From Streptomyces sp. WM4235 (lineage in GTDB: Bacteria; Actinomycetota; Actinomycetes; Streptomycetales; Streptomycetaceae), in the NCBI RefSeq assembly GCF_001279725.1, contig NZ_LGDE01000013.1, positions 1 to 64,000 of the forward strand: a DNA stretch of 64,000 bases, given 5' to 3'. Positions 34,050 through 42,113 of this stretch are shown in pieces; positions within the stretch are counted from its first letter, which is position 1, and every line of letters starts with the position of its first letter. Both the position numbers and the translations under genes were made by a program. The notes below the pieces were generated by a model that made no database searches, was not told where the DNA came from, and saw only the letters and a program-made list of their open reading frames with translations.

Positions 34050-35236
34050 GGCCGAGCGCGCGCAGCCGTGCCCGCGCGGCCGCCGGGCAGGCCTTGGCGC
34101 AGGTCACCGGCCGGGCGCTGGGGCCGTACCAGAGCGCCGTGGTGCGCATCGGGTTCTCCGCGACCTGGCTGTTCTTCCTGCTGCGGGAGTTCCCGCACCG
34201 GCACGAGCTGTACGGGCCCGACGGCCCCTGGAGCTGGGGGATGGCCGAGCGGCTGATCGCCTCGAACCGGGCCTTCACGGTGCTGATGTGGTCCGACGCG
34301 ACCTGGTGGTTCGAGCTCGTCTACGGGCTCTCCGTGCTCGCGAGCGTGCTGCTGATGCTGGGCTGGCGGACCCGGGCGACGTCCGTGCTCTTCATGATCG
34401 GCGTGCTGTCCCTCCAGAACCGCAGCGTCTTCATGGGGGACGGCGGGGACAACGTCATCCACCTGATGGCGATGTACCTCGTGCTCACCCGCTGCGCGCG
34501 GGTCTGGTCCCTGGACGCCCGCCGGGCGCGGCTGCGCGGCTCGGCCTCGGCCGGTGCGGCGGGGCCCGTGCTGTGGAGCGTGCTCGGGCTGCTCTTCGCC
34601 TACGGGGCGGTGACCGGGAGGTTCGGCGCGGGCTGGCTCGCCGCGTTCGCGGCGGTGTGGGTGGTGCTCGGGCTGTGGTGGCTCGTCGACCGCTTCGAGC
34701 CGGAGGGGGAGGGCCGGGCCGTCCTCGACGTGCTGGCGAACCTGCTGCACAACGCGGGGATGCTGGTGATCATGGCGGAGGTCTGTCTGATCTACGCCAC
34801 TGCGGGCTGGTACAAGATCCAGGGCTCGCGCTGGCAGGACGGCACCGCGCTGTACTACCCGCTGGGCCTGGACTACTTCACCCCGTGGCCGGGGCTGTCC
34901 GGGGTGCTGGCGGGCAGCGGGACCCTGGTGATGCTGCTGACCTACGGGACGGTCGCGGTCCAGGTCGCGTTCCCGTTCACGCTGTTCAACCGGCGGATCA
35001 AGAACGTGCTGCTCGCGGTGATGATGCTGGAGCACGCCGGGATCGCGGTGCTGCTCGGCCTGCCGTTCTTCTCGCTGGCCATGATCGCGGCCGACGCGGT
35101 GTTCCTGCCGACGGTGTTCCTCGTCTGGCTCGGCGCCCGTGCGGGTGCCGAGCGCCGGCGCGACCGGGCCGCCTCGGAGCCGCCGCCGGGCCCGCTCGAC
35201 GCCCCGACCCCGATCCCGGCCGAGGTCGCGCGCTGA
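34037..35236 (+). CDS. HTTM domain membrane protein
   Basis: Polytopic membrane protein of about 399 residues related to the transmembrane domain of vitamin K-dependent gamma-carboxylase. About nine hydrophobic helices run from residue 28 to 370. Typical segments are ALGPYQSAVVRIGFSATWLFFL, NRSVFMGDGGDNVIHLMAMYLVLTRCARVWSLD, and AGWYKIQGSRWQDGTALYYPLGLDYF. GTG 34037 (or 34034) lies within the end of the DUF5819 gene after GGGAG. No carboxylase activity is known for such bacterial forms. The overlap implies joint function with the DUF5819 protein. Confidence 0.88.
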   Translation: MDGLRPSARSRARAAAGQALAQVTGRALGPYQSAVVRIGFSATWLFFLLREFPHRHELYGPDGPWSWGMAERLIASNRAFTVLMWSDATWWFELVYGLSVLASVLLMLGWRTRATSVLFMIGVLSLQNRSVFMGDGGDNVIHLMAMYLVLTRCARVWSLDARRARLRGSASAGAAGPVLWSVLGLLFAYGAVTGRFGAGWLAAFAAVWVVLGLWWLVDRFEPEGEGRAVLDVLANLLHNAGMLVIMAEVCLIYATAGWYKIQGSRWQDGTALYYPLGLDYFTPWPGLSGVLAGSGTLVMLLTYGTVAVQVAFPFTLFNRRIKNVLLAVMMLEHAGIAVLLGLPFFSLAMIAADAVFLPTVFLVWLGARAGAERRRDRAASEPPPGPLDAPTPIPAEVAR

Positions 35237-35274
35237 CAGGGCGCCCGCCGGTCCCGGGGCCCGTGCGCGGCCCG

Positions 35275-35280
35275 TAGGGT
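35275..35280 (+). promoter_or_regulatory. -10 element TAGGGT before the RNA methyltransferase
   Basis: TAGGGT ends 7 bases before ATG 35288 and no ribosome site intervenes, so the mRNA is probably leaderless. Same arrangement as at 22841 and 26751. Confidence 0.5.
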
Positions 35281-35287
35281 CGGCGGT

Positions 35288-36070
35288 ATGAGTGAGCAGC
35301 ACGGGGACCCCGGACAGGTCGCGCGGGAGTGGCGGGAGGCCGCCGGGCGGGAGGACGTGGTCCTGCTCGACGGGTTCCACGCGCTGAAGCACGCGCTGCG
35401 CTTCGGTGCCCGGGTGGAAGCCGTCGTCGCCGACGATCCCGAGGCCGTCGGGGCGCTGGCCGCCGAGCTGGCCCCGGACGTGGAGGCGCGGGTCCGCGGG
35501 CTGGTGCGCGGGACGGAACTCAAGGGGTTGCTGGCCCGGGTGCACCCCACCGGGGTGGCCGCGCTCGCCGTGCGACCGGACCGCGAGGCGGGCCTTGAGG
35601 CGCTGCGCCGGCCGGGCCGCACCGCCCCGATCGTGGTCCTGGACAACCCGCGCAACCTCGGCAACGTGGGCGCCGTCGTCCGGCTCGCCGCCGGCTTCGG
35701 CGCCACCGGGGTGGTCACGCGCGGAGACCTCGACCCCTGGCACCCCAACGTGGTCCGGGCCGGGGCCGGCCTGCACTACGCGACCACCGTCGACCGGGTC
35801 GAACTGGAGACCCTGCCGCCCGGGCCGCTGTACGCGCTCGACCCGGAGGGCGAGGACATCCGTGCCCTCACCCTCCCGGACGACGCCCTGCTCGCCTTCG
35901 GCTCGGAACGCCACGGGATCTCGCCCGAGCTGCGGGCCCGCGCCGATCACCTGGTGTCCCTGCCGATGCGGCCGCAGGTCTCCAGCTACAACCTGGCCAC
36001 CAGCGTGGCCATGGCCCTCTTCCACTGGGGCGGGCCCCACCTCGACCAGGCCCACCCCGACCGGGTCTAG
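35288..36070 (+). CDS. SpoU/TrmH family RNA methyltransferase
   Basis: AdoMet-dependent 2'-O-methyltransferase of 260 residues. The three SPOUT motifs are clear: LDNPRNLGNVGAVVR (118-132), AFGSERHGIS (203-212) and LPMRPQVSSYNLATSVAMALFHW (225-247). A short N-terminal substrate-binding domain precedes them. The RNA target (tRNA or rRNA) cannot be told from sequence. Its stop overlaps the convergent paaN stop by four bases. Confidence 0.92.
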   Translation: MSEQHGDPGQVAREWREAAGREDVVLLDGFHALKHALRFGARVEAVVADDPEAVGALAAELAPDVEARVRGLVRGTELKGLLARVHPTGVAALAVRPDREAGLEALRRPGRTAPIVVLDNPRNLGNVGAVVRLAAGFGATGVVTRGDLDPWHPNVVRAGAGLHYATTVDRVELETLPPGPLYALDPEGEDIRALTLPDDALLAFGSERHGISPELRARADHLVSLPMRPQVSSYNLATSVAMALFHWGGPHLDQAHPDRV

Positions 36071-37749
36071 GCCTGGCGGCGGACCTCCACCACCCGGAAC
36101 CGGTTCGCGACGAAGGCGCCGTCGCACAGGGCCGCGTTGGCGGCCGGGTTGCCGCCGGAGCCGTGGAAGTCCGAGAAGGCCGCCGTCTGGTTGACGAAGA
36201 CCCCGCCGGTCAGGTTCAGCGACAGCTGCGCCGACTCCTCCAGACAGACCGCCTCGACGGCCCGCTCGGTGTCCGCGGACGTGGTGTACGCGCCCACGGT
36301 CATCGCGCCCTTCTCCCGCACCGTGCGGCGCAGCAGCTCCAGTGCGTCGGCCGTGGAGTCGACCGCGACCGCGAACGACACCGGGCCGAAGCACTCCGAG
36401 AGGTAGGGGGCCTCCGGGTCGGCCTTGGCGGCGTCCAGCTTGACCATCACCGGCGTGCGGACCACCGCGTCCGGGAACTCCGGGTTCGCGACCTCCCGCG
36501 AGGCCAGCGCGACCTCGCCCAGTCCGGCCGCCGCCTCCAGCCGGGCCTTGACGTCCGGGTTGACCAGCGCGCCCAGCAGGGCGTTGGCCCGGGCGTCGTC
36601 GCCCAGCAGGCCGCCGACCGAGGCCGCGAGGTCGGCCACGACCTCGTCGTACGTCTTGTGTCCGGCGTCGGTGGCGATGCCCTCGCGCGGGATCAGCAGG
36701 TTCTGCGGGGTGGTGCACATCTGGCCGCTGTAGAGGGACAGCGAGAACGCCAGGTTGGACAGCATGCCCTTGTAGTCGTCCGTGGAGTCGAGGACGACGG
36801 TGTTCACGCCGGCCTTCTCCGTGTACACCTGCGCCTGGCGGGCGTTGGCCTCCAGCCAGTCGCCGAACTCCGTGGAGCCGGTGTAGTCGATCAGCTTGAT
36901 CTCGGGGCGCACGGCGAGCGTCTTGGCGATGCCCTCGCCCGGCCGCTCCACCGCCAGCGCCACCAGGTTCGGGTCGAAGCCGGCCTCGGCGAGGACCTCG
37001 CGGGCCACCCGCACCGTCAGCGCGAGCGGGAGGATCGCCCGGGGGTGCGGCTTCACCAGGACGGCGTTGCCGGTGGCCAGGGAGGCGAACAGGCCCGGGT
37101 AGCCGTTCCAGGTGGGGAAGGTGTTGCAGCCGATCATCAGCGCGATGCCGCGCGGCACGGCGGTGAACGTCTTGCCGAGCTTGAGCGGGTCCTTCTTGCC
37201 CTGGGGCTTCTCCCAGTCGGTCTGCCCCGGGACGCGGGTCTGCTCCTCGTACGCGTAGGCCACGGCCTCCAGACCGCGGTCCTGCGCGTGGGGGCCGCCC
37301 GCCTGGAACGCCATCATGAAGGCCTGGCCGCTGGTGTGCATCACCGCGTGGGCGAACTCGTGCGTGCGGGCTGAGATCCGGGCGAGGATCTCGACGCAGA
37401 CCACGGCGCGGGTCTCGGGACCGGCGTCCCGCCACGCGCCCATGCCCGCGCGCATCGCGGGCAGCAGCACCTCCGGGTCGGCGTGCGGGTACTCGACGCC
37501 CAGCTCGGGGCCGTACGGGGACACCTCGCCGCCCGTCCAGCCGTCGGTGCCGGGCTGGTCGAGTTCGAAACGGGTGCCGCGCAGGGCCTCGAACGCCGCG
37601 AGCCCGTCGGCCGGGGCGGTCTCCCCGTAGGCCTTGGGGTGCTCGGGATGCGGGGACCAGTAGGCGCGGGTGCGGATGGCCGACAGCGCCTGGTCCAGGG
37701 TGGGACGGTGCTTCTCGGTCAGCTGGGGGACGGTGGGCTCGGCGGCCAT
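36067..37749 (-). CDS. paaN: Phenylacetic acid degradation protein PaaN
   Basis: Aldehyde-dehydrogenase-type enzyme of 560 residues for the ring-opening step of the phenylacetyl-CoA pathway. It has Lys233 (VLVKPHPRA), Glu311 (YTEKAGVN) and catalytic Cys345 (SGQMCTTPQN). It lacks the C-terminal hydratase domain of E. coli PaaZ, so a separate enoyl-CoA hydratase would be needed. ATG 37749 is preceded by GAGGAG at 10 bases. Divergent from paaH with a shared operator in between. Confidence 0.94.
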   Translation of the reverse strand: MAAEPTVPQLTEKHRPTLDQALSAIRTRAYWSPHPEHPKAYGETAPADGLAAFEALRGTRFELDQPGTDGWTGGEVSPYGPELGVEYPHADPEVLLPAMRAGMGAWRDAGPETRAVVCVEILARISARTHEFAHAVMHTSGQAFMMAFQAGGPHAQDRGLEAVAYAYEEQTRVPGQTDWEKPQGKKDPLKLGKTFTAVPRGIALMIGCNTFPTWNGYPGLFASLATGNAVLVKPHPRAILPLALTVRVAREVLAEAGFDPNLVALAVERPGEGIAKTLAVRPEIKLIDYTGSTEFGDWLEANARQAQVYTEKAGVNTVVLDSTDDYKGMLSNLAFSLSLYSGQMCTTPQNLLIPREGIATDAGHKTYDEVVADLAASVGGLLGDDARANALLGALVNPDVKARLEAAAGLGEVALASREVANPEFPDAVVRTPVMVKLDAAKADPEAPYLSECFGPVSFAVAVDSTADALELLRRTVREKGAMTVGAYTTSADTERAVEAVCLEESAQLSLNLTGGVFVNQTAAFSDFHGSGGNPAANAALCDGAFVANRFRVVEVRRQA

Positions 37750-37846
37750 CAGGGACCAACTCCTCGTTGAGCCGGGCAAGATCGGGCTGGTTCGCAGACT
37801 GGGATCCGGCAGGGGCGGGTGAAGAAGAGCAGACTGGAGTTAGAGT

Positions 37847-37864
37847 AACCGAACGATCGGTCGG
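37847..37864 (+). promoter_or_regulatory. PaaR-type operator candidate between paaN and paaH
   Basis: AACCGAACGATCGGTCGG lies in the divergent promoter region, 98 bases from the paaN start and 53 from the paaH start. It is identical to the site before paaA on the opposite strand. Position and identity strongly suggest one regulator for both. Confidence 0.78.
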
Positions 37865-37885
37865 GACAAGAGGGCCCGGCGGACC

Positions 37886-37894
37886 TGTGGACAA
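37886..37894 (-). promoter_or_regulatory. Single DnaA box
   Basis: TGTGGACAA is the reverse of TTGTCCACA, the preferred Streptomyces DnaA box. It lies 23 bases before the paaH start. Single boxes occur by chance, so a role is uncertain. Confidence 0.4.
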
Positions 37895-37916
37895 GTCGGT
37901 GCGGGAGGATCGGGTC

Positions 37917-39500
37917 ATGACAGCAATCGAGCGGTCCCGCACTGTGGCGGTCATCGGCGCCGGCACGATGGGGCAGGGCATCGCCCAGGTCGCCCTCCTC
38001 GCAGGTCACCCGGTGCTGATCCACGACGTCAACGAATCCCTCGCGCGGGACGGTCTCGGCCTCGTGCAGGACCGCGTCGAGCGCATGGTCGCCAAGGGGC
38101 GCCTGGACCGCGCCGAGGCCGACGACGCGATCGGCCGGATCGGCTGCGCACGCGACCTCGCGGACCTCGCCGACGCCGCACTCGTCATCGAGGCCGTCGT
38201 CGAGGACGTCACCGTCAAGCGCGCGCTCTTCGCCGCGCTCGAAGAGGTGGTTTCGCCGGACGCGCTGCTGGCCACCAACACCTCCTCCCTCTCCGTGACG
38301 GAGATCGCCGCGGGACTCGCGCACCCCGGCCGCTTCCTCGGCCTGCACTTCTTCAACCCCGCCCCGCTGCTCCCGCTCGTCGAGGTGGTCAGCGGCTTCG
38401 CGACCGACCCGGCCGCCGCCGAGCGCGCGTACGACACCGTCCTGGGCTGGCGCAAGACGCCGGTCCGCTGCGCCGACACCCCCGGCTTCATCGTGAACCG
38501 GATCGCCCGCCCCTTCTACGCCGAGGCCTTCGCGGTGTACGAGGAGCGGGGCGCCGACCCGGCCACCATCGACGCCGTGCTCCGCGAGAGCGGCGGCTTC
38601 AAGATGGGCCCGTTCGCACTGACCGACCTCATCGGCCAGGACGTCAACGAGGCCGTCACCCGCTCCGTCTGGGAGTCGTTCTTCCGCAGCCCCAAGTTCA
38701 CCCCCTCCCTCGCGCAGCGCAGGCTGGTCCAGTCGGGTCGCCTCGGCCGCAAGTCGGGCCACGGCTGGTTCCCGTACGGCGAGGCCGCCCCCGAGCCCGT
38801 CCCGCACACCGCGGGCCCCGAGGAGGCACCCGCCAAGGTCACCGTCGTCGGGGACCTCGGCCCGGCGTCCGCGCTGACGGAGCTCCTGGAGGAGGCCGGG
38901 ATCGCGGTCGAGTCCACCGAGCACGGGGGGCCGTACATCCAGCTCCCCGGCGAGGGGCAACTGGTGCTCGCGGACGGCAAGACCTCCATCGAGTTCGCGG
39001 ACGTCGTCTACTTCGACCTCGCGCTCGACTACCGCGACGCCACCCGGATCGCCCTGTCCGCCGGCGAGGACACCACCGAACAGACCCTGGCCGAGGCGAT
39101 CGGCCTGTTCCAGAAGCTCGGCAAGAAGGTCTCCGTCATCGGCGACGTCCCCGGCATGATCGTCGCCCGGACCGTCGCCATGCTGATCGACCTCACGGCC
39201 GACGCCGTCGCGCGCGGGGTCGCCGCCGCCGAGGACATCGACACGGCGATGCGACTGGGCGTCAACTACCCGATGGGCCCCGCCGAATGGCACGACCGGC
39301 TCGGCCGGGACTGGGCGTACGACCTCCTGCACCACCTCGACGAACGCTGCCCGGGTGGCCGCTACGCCCCCTCGCTCGCGCTGTACCGGCTCGGCTACGC
39401 GGCGGGCGACGACGAAGCGGAAGACGCGGGACCGGGTGACACGGGCACGGACGGGGCGGTCGGATCGGGCACGGACGGGACGGAGGGGGACGCGGAGTGA
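37917..39500 (+). CDS. paaH: 3-hydroxyacyl-CoA dehydrogenase (PaaH type)
   Basis: NAD-dependent dehydrogenase of 527 residues. The Rossmann motif is GAGTMGQG (14-21); NTSS (121-124) and HFFNP with His144 belong to the active site. The C-terminal half carries two repeated 3HCDH C domains (TPGFIVNRIARPFYAEA and VPGMIVARTVAMLIDL), as in PaaH/PaaC proteins of phenylacetate degradation. An acidic Gly/Thr tail follows. ATG 37917 has GGGAGG at 9 bases. Its stop overlaps the TetR gene start. Confidence 0.94.
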   Translation: MTAIERSRTVAVIGAGTMGQGIAQVALLAGHPVLIHDVNESLARDGLGLVQDRVERMVAKGRLDRAEADDAIGRIGCARDLADLADAALVIEAVVEDVTVKRALFAALEEVVSPDALLATNTSSLSVTEIAAGLAHPGRFLGLHFFNPAPLLPLVEVVSGFATDPAAAERAYDTVLGWRKTPVRCADTPGFIVNRIARPFYAEAFAVYEERGADPATIDAVLRESGGFKMGPFALTDLIGQDVNEAVTRSVWESFFRSPKFTPSLAQRRLVQSGRLGRKSGHGWFPYGEAAPEPVPHTAGPEEAPAKVTVVGDLGPASALTELLEEAGIAVESTEHGGPYIQLPGEGQLVLADGKTSIEFADVVYFDLALDYRDATRIALSAGEDTTEQTLAEAIGLFQKLGKKVSVIGDVPGMIVARTVAMLIDLTADAVARGVAAAEDIDTAMRLGVNYPMGPAEWHDRLGRDWAYDLLHHLDERCPGGRYAPSLALYRLGYAAGDDEAEDAGPGDTGTDGAVGSGTDGTEGDAE

Positions 39501-40084
39501 CGACGCCCCGGCGGGACACCTACACACCGGAGACGCTGCTCTCCGTCGCGGTCCAGGTCTTCAACGAGCGCGGCTACGACGGCACCTCGATGGAACACCT
39601 CTCCAAGGCCGCGGGGATCTCCAAGTCCTCGATCTACCACCATGTCGCCGGCAAGGAGGAACTCCTGCGCCGGGCCGTCAGCCGCGCGCTGGACGGTCTC
39701 TTCGCGGTCCTGGAGGAGCCGGGAGCGGTACGCGGCCCGGCGGTCGAGCGCGTCGAGTACGTCACCCGGCGGACGGTCGAGGTGCTGCTCGCCGAACTCC
39801 CCTACGTGACCCTGCTGCTGCGGGTGCGCGGCAACACCCGGACCGAACGCTGGGCACTGGAGCGCCGCCGCGAGTTCGACCACGCGGTGGCCGACCTCCT
39901 CAAGGCCGCGGCGGCCGACGGCGACCTGCGCGCGGACGTGGACATCAGGCTCGCGACCCGGCTGCTCTTCGGCATGGTCAACTCCCTGGTCGAGTGGTAC
40001 CGCCCCTACCCGGGCGCCGACCACGCGCAGCTCGCCGACGCGGTCGTCCACATGGCCCTGGACGGTCTCCGCGCCCAGAAGTGA
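39497..40084 (+). CDS. TetR family regulator, probable PaaR
   Basis: Repressor of 195 residues. The N-terminal helix-turn-helix includes FNERGYDGTSMEHLSKAAGISKSSIYHHVAGKEELL (23-58). The C-terminal ligand domain resembles regulators of acyl-CoA catabolism. GTG 39497 overlaps the paaH stop by four bases, so it is co-expressed with paaH and would autoregulate through the 37847 site. In other actinobacteria PaaR represses paa genes and is released by phenylacetyl-CoA; the same is inferred here. Confidence 0.88.
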   Translation: MTTPRRDTYTPETLLSVAVQVFNERGYDGTSMEHLSKAAGISKSSIYHHVAGKEELLRRAVSRALDGLFAVLEEPGAVRGPAVERVEYVTRRTVEVLLAELPYVTLLLRVRGNTRTERWALERRREFDHAVADLLKAAAADGDLRADVDIRLATRLLFGMVNSLVEWYRPYPGADHAQLADAVVHMALDGLRAQK

Positions 40085-40204
40085 CCCCGGCGGAGCCGCA
40101 CGGGCCGTACGGGAGCCGCGCGGCGGCCGGGCCTCACCCGGACGGCCCAGCGGGGCGCGCGGGAGTCCCGGTGCCGCCCGAGAACCGGGGCGCCGGGCGC
40201 GCCC

Positions 40205-40804
40205 TCACGCCGGTTCCGGGTCGTCCGGGAGGGCGGGGCCGGGCGCACGGGTGTCGGTGTCGAGGAGGTCCGTCTCCTCGAACACCAGCAGCGTGCGGGT
40301 GGACAGCACCTCCGGGATGGACTGGAGGCGGGTGAGCACCAGCTCCCGCAGGGTGCGGTTGTCCGGCGTGTGGACCAGCAGCAGGACGTCGAAATCACCG
40401 CTGACCAGGGCGATGTGCGCCGCGCCCGGGAGTTCGCGGAGCTGCTCGCGCACCGTCCGCCAGGAGTTCTGCACGATCTTCAGGGTGATGTAGGCGGAGG
40501 CCCCCTGGCCCGCCCGCTCGTGGTCGACCCGCGCCGTGAAGCCGCGGATGACCCCGTCGTCGATCAGCCGGTTGATCCGGGCGTACGCGTTGGCCCGCGA
40601 CACGTGGACCTGCTCGGCCACCGACCGTATCGACGCCCTGCCGTCCGCCTGGAGCAGCCGCATGATCGACCGGTCGATCGAATCGAGCGGCCGGGGCGGC
40701 GGGGCGGCCGTCGCGGGGGGCCCGGAGGGGACCGGCGGGGCGCCCGTGACACCACCGGGTACGGCCGGCGCGGAACCGGCTCCGGCCATTTGTTCATCCG
40801 GCAT
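40205..40804 (-). CDS. AsnC/Lrp family regulator (BkdR type)
   Basis: Regulator of 199 residues. ATG 40804 follows GGGAGG. A disordered Pro/Ala/Gly N-terminus of about 38 residues precedes a helix-turn-helix (LDSIDRSIMRLLQADGRASIRSVAEQVHVSRANAYARINRL) and a C-terminal RAM effector domain (GASAYITLKIV ... GDFDVLLLVHTPD). Lrp-type regulators next to bkd operons usually control branched-chain keto acid breakdown in response to amino acids. It is divergent from the first bkd operon. Confidence 0.92.
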   Translation of the reverse strand: MPDEQMAGAGSAPAVPGGVTGAPPVPSGPPATAAPPPRPLDSIDRSIMRLLQADGRASIRSVAEQVHVSRANAYARINRLIDDGVIRGFTARVDHERAGQGASAYITLKIVQNSWRTVREQLRELPGAAHIALVSGDFDVLLLVHTPDNRTLRELVLTRLQSIPEVLSTRTLLVFEETDLLDTDTRAPGPALPDDPEPA

Positions 40805-40862
40805 TGCCCACTGCCTCCCTGCGTTGGACGTCCTGCACCCATCCCACGGCCCCGCCGCCACT

Positions 40863-40871
40863 TTGTCCACA
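40863..40871 (+). promoter_or_regulatory. Single DnaA box
   Basis: TTGTCCACA, a perfect Streptomyces DnaA box, lies in the divergent region between the AsnC-type regulator and bkdA1, 33 bases before the paa-like operator. Confidence 0.4.
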
Positions 40872-40904
40872 GCCTGGAGCCGGCTGTAGCCAAATTGCGC
40901 GGAC

Positions 40905-40922
40905 AACCGAACAATCGGTAGG
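40905..40922 (+). promoter_or_regulatory. paa-like operator candidate before the first bkd operon
   Basis: AACCGAACAATCGGTAGG matches the two paa sites at 16 of 18 positions and keeps the palindromic AACCGA...TCGGT core. It lies 60 bases before the bkdA1 start, a position suited to control of the operon. Confidence 0.6.
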
Positions 40923-40982
40923 TGAGGCGCCTCACACCCGGGGTGCTCCCTGCCCGCTTCCCACGAGGAGGTGTACGCCGCC

Positions 40983-42113
40983 ATGACGGTCCAAGAGCTG
41001 CCCGGTGCCGGTGCGTCCCACCGTTTCACGCCGCCCGCCTGGAGTCCCCGCACGGATGCCGCCCCGCTGCTCCCGGACCCCGAGCCGTACCGGGTGCTGG
41101 GCACCCCGGCCGCCGACGGGCTCGACCCCGAGCTGATGCGCCGGTGCTACGCCGAGCTCGTGCGAGGCCGCCGCTACAACGCCCAGGCCACCGCGCTCAC
41201 CAAGCAGGGCCGGCTCGCCGTGTACCCCTCGACCGTCGGCCAGGAGGCCTGCGAGATCGCCGCCGCGATGGTCCTGGAGGAGCGCGACTGGCTCTTCCCG
41301 AGCTACCGCGACACCCTCGCCGCCGTGGCGCGCGGGCTGGACCCCGTACAGGCCCTGACGCTCCTGCGCGGCGACTGGCACACCGGGTACGACCCGCGCG
41401 AGCACCGGATCGCCCCGCTCTCCACCCCGCTCGCCACCCAGCTCCCGCACGCGGTCGGCCTGGCGCACGCCGCCCGACTGCGCGGGGACGACGTGGTCGC
41501 GCTCGCCATGGTCGGCGACGGCGGCACCAGCGAGGGCGACTTCCACGAGGCGATGAACTTCGCCGCCGTCTGGCAGGCCCCGGTCGTCTTCCTCGTGCAG
41601 AACAACGGCTTCGCGATATCCGTCCCGCTCGCCAAGCAGACCGCCGCCCCGACCCTGGCCCACAAGGCCGTCGGGTACGGGATGCCGGGCCGGCTGGTCG
41701 ACGGCAACGACATCGCCGCGATGCACGAGGTGCTGTCCGAGGCGGTCCGGCGGGCCCGCTCGGGCGGCGGCCCCACCATGATCGAGGCCGTCACGTACCG
41801 CATGGAGGCGCACACCAACGCCGACGACGCCACCCGCTACCGCTCGGACGCCGAGGTGGAGGCCTGGAAGGCGCACGACCCGGTGGCCCTGCTGGAGCGC
41901 GAACTGACCGCGCGCGGCCTGTTGGACGCGGAGGGCATCCAGGCGGCGAAGGACGCGGCCGACGCGATGGCGGCGGCGCTGCGCGACGGGATGAACGCCG
42001 ATCCGGTGCTCGACCCGATGGACCTCTTCGCGCACGTCTACGAGGAGCAGACCGACCGGCTGCGCGAACAGGCCGAGATGCTGCGCGCCGAACTCGAAGC
42101 GGGGAACGAGTGA
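40983..42113 (+). CDS. bkdA1: Branched-chain 2-oxoacid dehydrogenase E1 alpha (first operon)
   Basis: Thiamine-diphosphate enzyme subunit of 376 residues that decarboxylates the 2-oxo acids of Val, Leu and Ile. The ThDP motif runs from GDG (178-180) to NN (207-208). The loop YRMEAHTNADDATRY is typical of E1 alpha. ATG 40983 is chosen, 11 bases after GAGGAGG; GTG 40971 would overlap that site. First gene of bkdA1-B1-C1; its stop overlaps the next start by one base. Products feed branched fatty acid and polyketide starter units. Confidence 0.94.
   Translation: MTVQELPGAGASHRFTPPAWSPRTDAAPLLPDPEPYRVLGTPAADGLDPELMRRCYAELVRGRRYNAQATALTKQGRLAVYPSTVGQEACEIAAAMVLEERDWLFPSYRDTLAAVARGLDPVQALTLLRGDWHTGYDPREHRIAPLSTPLATQLPHAVGLAHAARLRGDDVVALAMVGDGGTSEGDFHEAMNFAAVWQAPVVFLVQNNGFAISVPLAKQTAAPTLAHKAVGYGMPGRLVDGNDIAAMHEVLSEAVRRARSGGGPTMIEAVTYRMEAHTNADDATRYRSDAEVEAWKAHDPVALLERELTARGLLDAEGIQAAKDAADAMAAALRDGMNADPVLDPMDLFAHVYEEQTDRLREQAEMLRAELEAGNE

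Noticed and set aside
34019..37981. Very long minus-strand open frame (over 1300 codons)
   Set aside because: It is an out-of-frame shadow of several genes in high-GC DNA; the proteins below it on both strands have clear family motifs.
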